From: Billgrantia aerodenitrificans
Lineage (GTDB): Bacteria > Pseudomonadota > Gammaproteobacteria > Pseudomonadales > Halomonadaceae
DNA: 64,000 nt
Reading direction: 5' to 3'
NCBI RefSeq assembly: GCF_021404405.1
Contig: NZ_JABFTV010000002.1
Coordinates: forward strand, 62,001 to 126,000
Below are positions 27,714 through 36,438 of this stretch, piece after piece; position 1 is the first letter of the stretch, and each line of letters starts with the position of its first letter. The translations under genes were made by a program, and so were the position numbers. The notes beneath the pieces are model-generated. The model searched no databases. It was not told the origin of the DNA and saw only the letters and a list, made by a program, of their open reading frames with translations.

Positions 27714-28205
27714 TCAACCAGCCTTTCTGTTGACGTTCTGCTTGGCCAGCTTGCTCAGCTTTTCGTCGGTCGATTTCTCTTCCTTGAGCGTCTCGGCCAG
27801 GATCTCCTTGGCTTTGGTATGGCCCAGTTGCTCGGCCAGTTCGCACAGGGTGCCATAGGCGGCAATCTCGAAGTGCTCCACCTTCTGCGCCGCGGCGATC
27901 AGGCCTGCATCGCGCACGGGCCCCTTCTCCGTGGAGTCGATCAGCTCCTCCCCTTCCTGGATCAGGCTCTCCATGGCATGGCTCTTGAGGCGCTTGATGC
28001 GGATATCGGGGATGGAGTCGGCGGCCTGTTCGAGGCGCTCCAACTGACCCTGCGTCTCCTCTAGATGGTGCTGAAAGGCCTCGACCAGCTTCTGGTCGTC
28101 GGCGGCGCGGGCCATTTTCGGCAGCGCGCGGGTCATCTGCTTCTCGGCGCTGTTGGTTTCCGAAAGCAGGCGCGTGAACAGTTCCTGTGCATCCTTGATC
28201 ATCAT
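27714..28205 (-). CDS. DUF892 (YciF/YciE-like) ferritin-fold stress protein
   Basis: A 163-residue, wholly helical protein with the DUF892 pattern: AQELFTRLLSETNSAEKQMTRALPKMA at the start, ESLIQEGEELID near residue 80, and AQKVEHFEIAAYGTLCELAEQLG near 105 with the metal-ligand-like Glu/His residues. The family has a ferritin-like four-helix fold and is induced by osmotic or general stress in enterobacteria; a biochemical role is not settled. GAGGAG lies five bases before the first of two adjacent ATGs. It stands alone with its own terminator. Confidence 0.9.
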   Translation of the reverse strand: MMIKDAQELFTRLLSETNSAEKQMTRALPKMARAADDQKLVEAFQHHLEETQGQLERLEQAADSIPDIRIKRLKSHAMESLIQEGEELIDSTEKGPVRDAGLIAAAQKVEHFEIAAYGTLCELAEQLGHTKAKEILAETLKEEKSTDEKLSKLAKQNVNRKAG

Positions 28206-28432
28206 GAGGCTCCTCCTCTGGATCGTTTCCGTGGCCGTCTTCCTTCACGGCCTTTCTAACGTAGCAGGTACGCAGACAAGGCTTTATGTCCATTCGGCGA
28301 CATTATGTGAAGGTATGCAAAGCGGTGAGACCAAGGATCGAATTGACCTGCCGTGAGTAGAACCGTTAGCGCTGCTACCTCAAGGCTTCTATAACTGAGT
28401 GCAGAGTTCGCGTGCCTACGAAAGGAGTCGTT

Positions 28433-29923
28433 ATGGATGCCATATGGACGCTGGGAAGCCGCAGCGTGGCCGAACACCCGCCGCTTACTGGCGACGTCGA
28501 GGTGGATGTCGTCATCGTCGGGGCCGGCATCACCGGGCTGACAACGGCCCAGGCGCTGATCGAAGCTGGCCTGCGTGTCATGGTGCTGGAGGCGGGCAGA
28601 GTGGGCTCCGGCGTGACCGGCGGTTCCACCGGTAACCTCTACGCCACGCTGGCTTCCGGACAGGCCGCGCTGCGGCGCAAGTGGGGCGATCAGGTCTCGG
28701 CCGACGTGGTGCAGGCCCGCGCGGAGGCGCTCGATCACATCGAGTCGCTGGTTAAGCGCTACGCCATCGACTGCCAGTTCCAACGCCAGCCGGCCTACCG
28801 GCTGCTGACCGAGGATCGCCAACATGCCCAGCACAACCTGAACGATGAACTCGATGCACTGGTGAGCGCCGGGCTGGATGCCGAAATGAGCGACGGCCCC
28901 GGGCTGCCTTTCGACAGCTGGGGGCTGCGCATCGCCAACCAGGCCCAGCTCAATCCGCTGCACTATCTTCAGGGGCTGGCCAATCACCTGATCGGCGAAG
29001 GCGCGTTGATTCATCAGCATAGCCCAGTGCGGGAGATCGATGCCGGCAAGGGCACGGTCAAGACCGATACCGCCACCATCACCGCCAAGGACATCGTCCA
29101 GGCCACCCACACCCCCAAGGGTATCAGCCTGGTTCAGGCCGGCATGCTGGTATCCCGCGAATATGCGGTATGCGCCAAGCTGAGAAGCGGTGACTATCCC
29201 GAAGGCATCGTCTGGGTGCTCGACCCGTTTCACTCGCTGCGCAGCTATCGCCATGGCGACGACCACTACCTCGTGGTGATCGGCGAGAAGCACAAGACCG
29301 GCGAGCATCATGGCGATCACTACCAGCTGCTGCGCGAATATCTCGAAAGCCGGTTCGATATCGAGGCCTTCACCCACCAGTGGTCGGCCCAGCAGTACGG
29401 CTCGCCCGATGGGTTGCCCTACATCGGCCGCATGCACGGCAGCGACAATCTCTACATGGCCACCGGCTTCGGCGCCGACGGCCTGATCTGGGGCACGCTG
29501 GCGGGCAGGATCATCGCCGATCGGATCCAGGGCAACGACAACCCCTGGCAGGCCCGCTTCGGCGCGCGTCGCATCACGCCGGGCAAATCGGTGCTGCAGT
29601 ACGCCAAGGAGAACGTCACCGTCACCAAGCACATGCTCAAGGATTACCTGGGCACCGAGAAGCTGGCCGATTTCAGCGAGGTCAAGGCGGGAGAAGGGCG
29701 GGTAGCGACCGTCGATGGAGAGAAGCTCGCCATCCACCGCAGTACGACCGGCGAGCTCAAGGTGCTCTCGGCGATCTGTCCGCACATGAAGTGCATCGTG
29801 CATTGGAATGCCGCCGAGGCCACCTGGGATTGCCCCTGTCACGGCAGCCGCTTCGATACCGACGGTGAAGTGATCGAAGGGCCGGCCTTCAGGCCGCTGG
29901 AGACAGTACAAGAGCGGCGCTGA
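28433..29923 (+). CDS. FAD-dependent oxidoreductase with C-terminal Rieske iron-sulfur domain
   Basis: A 496-residue fusion. Residues 20-360 are a DAO-type flavoprotein with dinucleotide motif VVIVGAGITGLTTAQALIEA, then GSGVTGGSTGNL, and a second FAD contact PYIGRMHGSDNLYMATGFGADGL near 335. The last 90 residues are a Rieske [2Fe-2S] domain with ligand boxes CPHMKC and CPCHGSRF. Such fusions are common in halophilic and stress-tolerant proteobacteria, with amine-oxidase-like activity proposed; the substrate is unknown. AAGGAG five bases before the ATG fixes the start; an in-frame GTG seven codons upstream lacks a site. No operon partner is close. Confidence 0.9.
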   Translation: MDAIWTLGSRSVAEHPPLTGDVEVDVVIVGAGITGLTTAQALIEAGLRVMVLEAGRVGSGVTGGSTGNLYATLASGQAALRRKWGDQVSADVVQARAEALDHIESLVKRYAIDCQFQRQPAYRLLTEDRQHAQHNLNDELDALVSAGLDAEMSDGPGLPFDSWGLRIANQAQLNPLHYLQGLANHLIGEGALIHQHSPVREIDAGKGTVKTDTATITAKDIVQATHTPKGISLVQAGMLVSREYAVCAKLRSGDYPEGIVWVLDPFHSLRSYRHGDDHYLVVIGEKHKTGEHHGDHYQLLREYLESRFDIEAFTHQWSAQQYGSPDGLPYIGRMHGSDNLYMATGFGADGLIWGTLAGRIIADRIQGNDNPWQARFGARRITPGKSVLQYAKENVTVTKHMLKDYLGTEKLADFSEVKAGEGRVATVDGEKLAIHRSTTGELKVLSAICPHMKCIVHWNAAEATWDCPCHGSRFDTDGEVIEGPAFRPLETVQERR

Positions 29924-29959
29924 GCTTTCGACAAGTCTCCGCCCAATGCAGCGTCCCGC

Positions 29960-30760
29960 TCATCGCAGTGGAGCAGGCAGCAGGGCTTCACGTCGCTCGA
30001 CCGGGGTGCGCAGCCACATGGTCAGCAGGGCCACGGCCAGCAGCACCTCGGCCAGGTCGCCGCCGTAATACATCATCTGGGCGGCGGCCTGGATCTCGGC
30101 CACGCTGTGGTCGGTGCCACGTGGCCAGTGATAGCCGTACATCAGCTTGCCGAGCAGCGCATGGGTGGCCATGGAGAGAAACAGCACCCCCAGGCGAAAG
30201 CGCAGGCTCAGTCGGTGGGGCGAGGCGTCGGGCCCCGCCAGGATGGCCCAGCAGAACAGGTAACCCGCCACCAGGAAGTGCAGATGAACCCAATGATGCA
30301 GCAGCTCGCTGTGCAGCGAGAGGGCATACAGCGGGGTCAGGTAGAGCAGGTACATGCCGCCGATGTTGAGCAGCAGGGCGCTCAGCGGATGCGATACGAC
30401 GCGTACCGGGAAGCTCCTGAGCAACGCAGCGACACGGCGCGACGCCGCCTGAGGCAGTGAGCGCAGCAGCAGTGTCACGGGAGCAGCCAGGACCCAGGCC
30501 AGCGGTGCCAGCATGCCCATCACCAGATGTAGTGCCATGTGACCGTTCAGGTCGTGGTGCGCCCAGGCCATCACGGGCGGCGCCATCGCCTGGGCGAGCA
30601 GTACGCTGCCCATCAGGAAGAAGGCGCTGCGCCAGCGGCTCCAGTCGTTGCCTCGACGGCGCTGCCGCCTGGCGGCCAGCAGGTAGGCCAGGGTGATCAG
30701 GCCAACCAGGGCGAGAGGCAGCCATGCCAGCAGCGAGATCTCGTCGGTGTGCGCATGCAT
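29960..30760 (-). CDS. CtaG-like cytochrome c oxidase assembly membrane protein
   Basis: A 266-residue protein with about seven membrane segments and the CtaG (caa3-type) features: AWAHHDLNGHMALHLVMGMLAP near residue 70, LLNIGGMYLLYLTPLY near 132, HHWVHLHFLVAGYLFCWAILAGPD near 155 and a MMYYGGDLAEVLLA end. The many conserved His suggest copper handling during oxidase assembly. It starts three bases after the DUF2243 gene and is co-transcribed with it. No oxidase subunit genes are in the window. Confidence 0.87.
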   Translation of the reverse strand: MHAHTDEISLLAWLPLALVGLITLAYLLAARRQRRRGNDWSRWRSAFFLMGSVLLAQAMAPPVMAWAHHDLNGHMALHLVMGMLAPLAWVLAAPVTLLLRSLPQAASRRVAALLRSFPVRVVSHPLSALLLNIGGMYLLYLTPLYALSLHSELLHHWVHLHFLVAGYLFCWAILAGPDASPHRLSLRFRLGVLFLSMATHALLGKLMYGYHWPRGTDHSVAEIQAAAQMMYYGGDLAEVLLAVALLTMWLRTPVERREALLPAPLR

Positions 30761-30763
30761 GGC

Positions 30764-31237
30764 TCAGCGGTCCAGCCGTCTGGCGCGTCGATAGAGCCAC
30801 ACGCCCACCAGCAGCAGCGCCAGGGCGGAGAGATTCCAGATCAGGTCGTAATAGAACAGATCGACCCCGTAGCGGATCTGATGGATGCGCAGCAGCTTGT
30901 GGCTGACGATACCGTCAAAGAGCTGAAAGCCGCCCATGCCGAGGAAAAAGCCGGTCCAGGCCCAGTGCGTCGCCAGTCTGCGCCGCTGTGCCAGGTCGAT
31001 CAGCAGAAACGCCCCAATCACGATGGCGAGCAGTTCCGCTGCATGCAGCAGGCCATCGGAGACGATGCCGATAGTCGGCGTGGCGTGGTCTAAGAAGTGG
31101 TGCCACTGCAGCAACTGGTGAAAGACGATTTCGTCGATGCCGGCCATGACGCCGGCGCCGACCAGTACGGCGGACCAGAGCGAGCGGCGAGCGCCCCTCT
31201 CCTTGGGCGAGTGGAAAGACGGAGTCGTCATGGGCAT
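30764..31237 (-). CDS. DUF2243 membrane protein
   Basis: A 157-residue protein with four membrane segments and the DUF2243 motifs GVMAGIDEIVFHQLLQWHHF near residue 30 and GGFQLFDGIVSHKLLRIHQIRYG near 102. The function is not known; genes of this family are often next to CtaG-like genes, as here (three-base gap), which points to a respiratory or metal-linked role. The second in-frame ATG two codons later has a better spaced AAGG, so the true start may be 31231. Confidence 0.85.
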   Translation of the reverse strand: MPMTTPSFHSPKERGARRSLWSAVLVGAGVMAGIDEIVFHQLLQWHHFLDHATPTIGIVSDGLLHAAELLAIVIGAFLLIDLAQRRRLATHWAWTGFFLGMGGFQLFDGIVSHKLLRIHQIRYGVDLFYYDLIWNLSALALLLVGVWLYRRARRLDR

Positions 31238-31427
31238 CCTTGCGCGTGATGGCTCCTCTCAAGGTAGGCCAGCCCGGTCGTGGTGCAAGCCGGCAGTAGT
31301 GTTCACGGCAGACTTCGCTGCCTGGGAAAGTTGGTGTAACTCATCAGTATGGTTAAGCTGCATCATGTTTCATTGTCGGCAGCCGTGAGGCTCGCCGCCC
31401 CAATACGCTTTGCACAGGAAGCCACCC

Positions 31428-31994
31428 ATGCTCGTGATGATTCTTGGCCTCGTGATATTTCTCGGTGCCCACTCCGTTCGTATCTTCGCCGAGGACTGGC
31501 GCAGCGAGCAGATACGCCGCCTGGGGGAGATGCGCTGGAAAGCGCTGTTTTCGGTGGTCTCCATTGCTGGTCTGGCACTGGCGATCTGGGGCTTCGGGCG
31601 CATGCGTATCGACCCCATCTGGGTATGGTTCCCGCCGGTGGGCCTACGTCATGCCGTAGCGCTGCTGATGATCCCCGCCTTTATTCTGCTGGTGGCGGCC
31701 TATGTACCCAACAACCACATCAAGGCCAAGCTGGGGCACCCCATGGTGTTGGCGGTGAAGGTGTGGGCCTTGTCTCACCTGCTGGCGAACGGTCGTCTGG
31801 GCGACATCATCTTCTTCGGCGCCTTCCTGCTGTGGGCGGTGCTCGACTTCCGTGCCGCCAGGCGCCGTCAGCCGGCGCCCGTGGTGACGCCGCGCCCGGT
31901 CGGCACGGCCATTACCGTCGTCGGTGGGTTGATCGCGTATTACCTGTTCGCCTTCCACCTGCACGTTTGGGTGACCGGCGTGCCGGTGATGTAG
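31428..31994 (+). CDS. NnrU-family membrane protein
   Basis: A 188-residue protein with about five membrane segments. The opening MLVMILGLVIFLGAHSVRIFA, then WFPPVGLRHAVALLMIPAFILLVAAYVP near residue 68 and HPMVLAVKVWALSHLLANGRLGDIIFFGAFLLWAVLDF near 105 are the NnrU pattern. Founding members are linked to nitrite/nitric-oxide reduction, and relatives include isoprenoid-related membrane enzymes. No denitrification genes are nearby, so a housekeeping membrane role is as likely. AGGAAG six bases before the ATG supports the start; an upstream in-frame ATG has none. Confidence 0.85.
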   Translation: MLVMILGLVIFLGAHSVRIFAEDWRSEQIRRLGEMRWKALFSVVSIAGLALAIWGFGRMRIDPIWVWFPPVGLRHAVALLMIPAFILLVAAYVPNNHIKAKLGHPMVLAVKVWALSHLLANGRLGDIIFFGAFLLWAVLDFRAARRRQPAPVVTPRPVGTAITVVGGLIAYYLFAFHLHVWVTGVPVM

Positions 31995-32017
31995 CGAATC
32001 GCCCACTGGGGCCGACC

Positions 32018-32461
32018 TCAGGGAGCGAGGTCGAGCAATGCCTTGTCGCCTTCCATGTCGAAAGGGGCGGAAAAATGTTCGTGCACCACCTTCCACTCGC
32101 CCTCGATGCGCCGGTAGCCGCTGGTCAAGCGTAGCCATCCCGCCTGGGTTTCGCCCTTGGCATCGGTGCCGCCGCAGCGTTGCAGAGCGTGGCAGAAGGC
32201 CACCTGGTGATCGGCATGGATCGTCACCTCGTGCAGTTCGAGAACCATCGGCCCCGGGAACATCTCCACGCACGTTTGCCAGTGGTCGCGGTAGGCCGCC
32301 ACCCCCTTGAATTGCAGCTTCATCGCCGCATCGAAGGCGACGATGTCCGGGGCATAGTGAGCGACGATGGCGTCGACATCCTGGGCGCGCACTGCGGCCG
32401 CCCAGCTTTCCAGCTGTTCCAGTACCGCCGCCTCGGCGGATAGGCTGGCATGAGTCGTCAT
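32018..32461 (-). CDS. NTF2-like (SnoaL/ketosteroid-isomerase fold) protein
   Basis: A 147-residue protein with the NTF2-like pattern: an N-terminal helix pair (VLEQLESWAAAVRAQDVDAIVAHYAPDIVAFD), then PAMVLELHEVTIHADHQVAFCHALQR-like strands and a WKVVHEHFSAPF end. Family members are small isomerases, dehydratases or ligand-binding proteins, so the substrate cannot be named. It is convergent with the NnrU gene and divergent from the alcohol dehydrogenase gene; the 218-base gap to the latter holds a small GGGG/CCCC hairpin and no gene. Confidence 0.78.
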   Translation of the reverse strand: MTTHASLSAEAAVLEQLESWAAAVRAQDVDAIVAHYAPDIVAFDAAMKLQFKGVAAYRDHWQTCVEMFPGPMVLELHEVTIHADHQVAFCHALQRCGGTDAKGETQAGWLRLTSGYRRIEGEWKVVHEHFSAPFDMEGDKALLDLAP

Positions 32462-32679
32462 GGGGTCTCTCCTCGGTTCGCCTGGATCAATTCTCAGTCT
32501 GGCACTTTCCTGTCGTTCGGATGGCGCTGAAATCGACTCACGGCTGACGGGAGGCGATCCTGCTCCAGGCGATCTTGGCTATCTTGATCTGTGTCAAGGG
32601 GTGTAGGCCCCTCGTGACGGATAGTTCCAGTAAGGAATCTCTCTTCGTCAACGACCAGATGACATGAGGACGCCACGCC

Positions 32680-33759
32680 ATGCCTGCCATGATGAAAGCC
32701 GCCATTTTCGTCGAGCCCGGCCGCATCGAGATCGACGACAAGCCGATACCCGACATCGGCCCCAACGACGCCCTGATCCGCGTCACCACCACCACGATCT
32801 GCGGTACCGACGTGCACATCCTCAAGGGCGAGTACCCGGTCGAGCGCGGGCTCACCATCGGGCATGAGCCGGTCGGCGTGATCGAGAAGCTGGGCGCCAA
32901 CGTACGCGGTTACCAGGAGGGGCAGCGGGTCATCGCCGGTGCCATCTGCCCCAGCTTCACCTCCTATGCCTGCCAGGACGGCTGCTGCGCCCAAGACGGC
33001 GGCCACCATGCTCACGGCTACAAGCCGATGGGCGGCTGGCGCTTCGGTAACACCATCGACGGCGCCCAGGCGGAGTACCTGCTGGTGCCGGATGCCCAGG
33101 CCAACCTCGCCCCGGTGCCCGATGGACTGACCGACGAGCAAGTGCTGATGTGTCCCGACATCATGTCGACCGGCTTTGCCGGTGCCGAATCCGCGGGCAT
33201 CAAGATCGGCGACAGCGTGGCGGTGTTCGCCCAGGGGCCCATCGGTCTGTGCGCCACGGCCGGTGCCAGGCTGCGCGGTGCCGGGCTGATCATCGTCGTG
33301 GATGGGGTCGATGAGCGCTTGGCCATGGCGCGGCAGATGGGCGCGGACGTGACCCTGGACTTCCGTAAGGTCGACGTGGTCGAGGAGATTCTGCGCATCA
33401 CCGGCGGACGTGGCGTGGACGCTTCCATCGAGGCGCTGGGGCTGCAATCCACCTTCGAAGCTGCGCTCCGGGTCGTCAAGCCGGGCGGTACCCTATCGAG
33501 CCTGGGCGTCTATTCGAGCGATCTCACCATTCCGTTGGGCGCCTTCTGTGCCGGCCTGGGAGACCACAAGATCGTCACCTCGCTCTGCCCCGGCGGCAAG
33601 GAGCGCATGCGGCGGCTGATGCAGGTGATCGAAACCGGGCGTATCGACCTCGGCCCCATGGTCACGCACCGCTATGCGCTGGAGGATATCGTCGAGGCCT
33701 ACGACCTCTTCTCGCATCAGCGCGATGGCGTCTTGAAGGTGGCGATACAAGCAAGCTGA
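32680..33759 (+). CDS. Zinc-dependent alcohol dehydrogenase (medium-chain, secondary-alcohol type)
   Basis: A 359-residue medium-chain dehydrogenase. The catalytic-zinc motif ICGTDVHILKGEYP has C41, followed by the GHEPVGVIEKLG box; the GroES-like domain continues with a cysteine-rich loop (CQDGCCAQDGGHH) instead of the regular four-Cys structural zinc lobe. The Rossmann motif is less clear but lies around VAVFAQGPIGLCA and GAGLIIVVDGVDERLAMARQMGAD. This resembles NADP-dependent secondary alcohol/isopropanol dehydrogenases. GAGGAC eight bases upstream supports the first ATG, though two more Met codons follow within five residues. It appears monocistronic. Confidence 0.85.
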   Translation: MPAMMKAAIFVEPGRIEIDDKPIPDIGPNDALIRVTTTTICGTDVHILKGEYPVERGLTIGHEPVGVIEKLGANVRGYQEGQRVIAGAICPSFTSYACQDGCCAQDGGHHAHGYKPMGGWRFGNTIDGAQAEYLLVPDAQANLAPVPDGLTDEQVLMCPDIMSTGFAGAESAGIKIGDSVAVFAQGPIGLCATAGARLRGAGLIIVVDGVDERLAMARQMGADVTLDFRKVDVVEEILRITGGRGVDASIEALGLQSTFEAALRVVKPGGTLSSLGVYSSDLTIPLGAFCAGLGDHKIVTSLCPGGKERMRRLMQVIETGRIDLGPMVTHRYALEDIVEAYDLFSHQRDGVLKVAIQAS

Positions 33760-33818
33760 ATAGCGTTGAAACGGCATACGCTCTTTTCTGCACAGGCTGC
33801 TACTCTTCGTTACATGGG

Positions 33819-33836
33819 ATTGAACGGTCATTCAAT
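33819..33836. promoter_or_regulatory. TetR-type inverted repeat upstream of the polyamine-type importer
   Basis: ATTGAA-CGGTCA-TTCAAT has perfect 6-bp arms and resembles the BetI-like class of TetR operators. It lies 91 bases before the binding-protein start. No tetR gene is next to it, so the regulator is unknown. Confidence 0.4.
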
Positions 33837-33927
33837 GTTCATCCTCTCGTCATGAAGTCACGCGATAAGGGGCGGGGGCAGAACCCCGCCTTTGTCACCT
33901 GTGCAAGTTCCTCATGGAGAGCTCGTC

Positions 33928-35043
33928 ATGTCGTTCACTCGCCGCCGTTTCCTCAAAGGCACCCTGGCTGCCGGCGCGGTCGCCACCGTTCCTTCGTTCT
34001 ACATCAACAAGGTGCTGGCCCAGGAGCAGACCCTGCGCATCTATGCCTGGGCGGGCTACTTCACCGACGAGATGCTGGCCGACTTCACCGAGAAGACCGG
34101 CACCCGCGCCACCTTCACCCCTTACGGCACCAACGACGAGCTGATGAACTCGCTGCGCGCCTCCGACGGCTCGGGCTTCGACGTGATCATGCCCACCGTG
34201 GACCGTGTGCCGGGCTACCTGGATTACGACCTGATTCAGCCGCTGGATGAATCGCGCATCAATTGGTCCGGGGCACTCGACAGCGCCATCGAGGGCTCCG
34301 AGGTTGGTGGCGTGGTCAACGGTCAGCGTTTCTTTGCCCCCAGCGACTGGGGCACCGAGGCCATCACCTGGCATCGCCGCTTCGTCGATATCGACCGCGC
34401 CAACCTCAGCTATGCCGACCTGTGGAACCCCGAGCACGGCCAGGGGGTGACGGTGCGTGGCCACTCGGCGCTAGTGGGTATCGGCCTGTGGCTGGAGCGC
34501 GAGGGCAGGCTGCCTTACCCGCTGCTCGACTCCTACAAGAGCGAGGAGGCCATGCGCGCCAACTTCGACGTGATCCTCGAGGAGGCGGTCAAGCACAAGC
34601 AGATGCTGGTGCAGTTCTGGAATACCGAGAACGAGGCCCAGGCCGCTTTCCGCACCAACGGTGCCGTCATCGGCCAGACCTGGGACTCCACCGCCTTCCG
34701 CCTGCGCCAGGAGGGCGAGGACATCGCCTACGGTGCGCCGAAGGAAGGCGCGATGGCGTGGATGGAGGGCTTCGTGATTCCCAAGAATGCCCAGAATCCC
34801 GACGCCGTGTACGAGCTGATCAACTGGTACTACACCCCCGAGGCGGGCGCCATGTTCGCCGAAGCCACCGGCTACAACTCCACCTCCAAGGGCGCCACCG
34901 AGCTACTGCCCGAGGAGACGCGCCAGTTCTTCACCGACTCCTACACCGATGAGGACCTGGCCAACCTGTGGTGGTGGCCGATCCAGGAGCCGTGGTACGT
35001 GGCACTGCGCAACGAGTACCAGGATCGCTATCTCAGCGCTTAG
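33928..35043 (+). CDS. ABC transporter periplasmic binding protein, spermidine/putrescine type
   Basis: A 371-residue protein with a twin-arginine signal (FTRRRFLKGTLAAGAVATV) and a PotD-like fold: LRIYAWAGYFTDEMLADF near residue 35, GFDVIMPTVDRV near 85, APSDWGTEAITW near 135, and AWMEGFVIPKNAQN near 275. A Tat signal suggests folding before export. The aromatic residues in the likely site fit cationic amines, but the substrate is not certain. GGAG precedes the ATG at eight bases. It is followed by a strong stem-loop before the ATPase and permease genes, which would let the binding protein be made in excess. Confidence 0.85.
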   Translation: MSFTRRRFLKGTLAAGAVATVPSFYINKVLAQEQTLRIYAWAGYFTDEMLADFTEKTGTRATFTPYGTNDELMNSLRASDGSGFDVIMPTVDRVPGYLDYDLIQPLDESRINWSGALDSAIEGSEVGGVVNGQRFFAPSDWGTEAITWHRRFVDIDRANLSYADLWNPEHGQGVTVRGHSALVGIGLWLEREGRLPYPLLDSYKSEEAMRANFDVILEEAVKHKQMLVQFWNTENEAQAAFRTNGAVIGQTWDSTAFRLRQEGEDIAYGAPKEGAMAWMEGFVIPKNAQNPDAVYELINWYYTPEAGAMFAEATGYNSTSKGATELLPEETRQFFTDSYTDEDLANLWWWPIQEPWYVALRNEYQDRYLSA

Positions 35044-35077
35044 GGATGAAAGTGGCTGCGCTCGGCCATACGTCGTT

Positions 35078-35135
35078 AAAAATCAGCTCAAGATGCTCAT
35101 TTACTACAGTAAACTCCGCTCTTTCGCTGATTTTT
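35078..35135. repeat. Imperfect 58-bp hairpin element with 10-bp perfect outer arms
   Basis: AAAAATCAGC at 35078-35087 and GCTGATTTTT at 35126-35135 flank a second small inverted repeat (TTTAC / GTAAA around 35100-35113). The arrangement looks like a mobile extragenic palindromic element of the kind scattered through gammaproteobacterial genomes. I saw one copy in this window. Confidence 0.5.
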
Positions 35136-35183
35136 GCCTAGTCTGGCCATCGCTCGCCGACTTTCCGCAAGTAGCTCTAAAAG

Positions 35184-35210
35184 GCGGCTTCGATGAGATA
35201 TCGAAGCCGC
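35184..35210 (+). terminator. Stem-loop terminator after the importer binding-protein gene
   Basis: An 11-bp perfect stem (GCGGCTTCGAT / ATCGAAGCCGC) with a 5-base loop is flanked by A and T runs, as in a bidirectional rho-independent terminator. It separates the binding-protein gene from the rest of the operon. Confidence 0.8.
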
Positions 35211-35271
35211 TTTACCCCCTGACGCTACGGTGTCAAAAGAATCAGCAATACAGAACATAGGCAGTCATTGA

Positions 35272-36438
35272 ATGGACGGTAGCGTCAGACTGGACGAGGT
35301 GGTGATGCGCTTCGGCGATTTCACCGCCATCGAGAAGACCTCGCTTGCGATAGGCTCAGGCGAATTTTTCAGCTTTCTCGGCCCCTCGGGCTGCGGCAAG
35401 ACCACCCTGCTCAACATCGTCAGCGGGTTTCTCGTACCCAGCGAAGGGCAGGTCTACATCGGTGACGAACCCATGGCCGGGGTGCCGGTGAATCGCCGGC
35501 CCACGGCGATGATCTTCCAGAACCTGGCGCTCTTCCCCCTGATGACCGTATTCGAGAACATCGAGTTCGGTCTCGAGGTGCGCGGGGTCGACAAGCGCAA
35601 GCGGCGTGAGGTGTCCGAGCGTCTGCTGGCGCTGGTGGCGCTGGAGGGCAGCGGCCCGAAGATGGTGACCGAGCTCTCCGGCGGGCAGAAGCAGCGCGTG
35701 GCCATCGCCCGTGCCCTGGCGGTGGAGCCCCGGGTGCTGCTGCTCGACGAGCCGCTCTCGGCGCTCGACCTCAAGCTGCGCCAGCACATGCGCACCGAGC
35801 TCAAGGCGATCCAGCGCAAGACCGGCATCACCTTCATCTACATCACTCACGACCAGGGCGAGGCGCTGAACATGTCCGACCGGGTGGCGGTGATGTCGGC
35901 CGGGCGCATTCAGCAGGTCGCCGACCCCATGACGCTCTATCGCCAGCCGGCCACCGGCTTCGTCGCCGCCTTCGTCGGGGAGAACAACCGTCTCCAGGCG
36001 CGCGTGATCGACTGTGAAGGCGAGCGGGTGCGCCTCGACGGTGGTGCCCTGGGCGAGCTGGCGGGGCGGGTGAGCGGTACCGCACGTCTGAGCAACGGCG
36101 AGGCGGCGGTGCTGTTCGTGCGGCCCGAGCATCTGCGTCCGGTGGAGCCTCAGGCCTCGGGCCCGAAGCTCGAAGCCGAGATCGAGGCGGTGCACTTCGA
36201 GGGCGCCTGGGTGATGCTCGAGACGCGCCTGATCGCCTCGGGCGAGAAGCTGCGCGTTCAACTCGGCCATGAGCTTTCGCGCAGTCAGGCCGGCGCTTTC
36301 AGCGTGGGTCAGCGGCTCGCCTTCGGCTTCGATCCGGCCGACGCCGTGGTGCTGCCCGACGACGGCAGTCCGGTGGTGGACGAGACCGGCGAGGTCGTGG
36401 AAGGGCGCCCGGCGTCGGCAGGGGGTACCCATGTTTAG
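35272..36438 (+). CDS. ABC transporter ATPase, spermidine/putrescine type
   Basis: A 388-residue ATPase with Walker A LGPSGCGKTTLLNIVSG near residue 38, Q-loop IFQNLALFPLMTV, signature LSGGQKQRVAIARAL near 137, Walker B LLLDEPLSALD, and H-loop ITHDQGEA. A C-terminal TOBE domain follows from about residue 245. The pattern is that of PotA/CysA-type importers. The weak ribosome site and the 8-base overlap with the first permease gene indicate translational coupling of ATPase to permease rather than to the binding protein. Confidence 0.92.
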   Translation: MDGSVRLDEVVMRFGDFTAIEKTSLAIGSGEFFSFLGPSGCGKTTLLNIVSGFLVPSEGQVYIGDEPMAGVPVNRRPTAMIFQNLALFPLMTVFENIEFGLEVRGVDKRKRREVSERLLALVALEGSGPKMVTELSGGQKQRVAIARALAVEPRVLLLDEPLSALDLKLRQHMRTELKAIQRKTGITFIYITHDQGEALNMSDRVAVMSAGRIQQVADPMTLYRQPATGFVAAFVGENNRLQARVIDCEGERVRLDGGALGELAGRVSGTARLSNGEAAVLFVRPEHLRPVEPQASGPKLEAEIEAVHFEGAWVMLETRLIASGEKLRVQLGHELSRSQAGAFSVGQRLAFGFDPADAVVLPDDGSPVVDETGEVVEGRPASAGGTHV

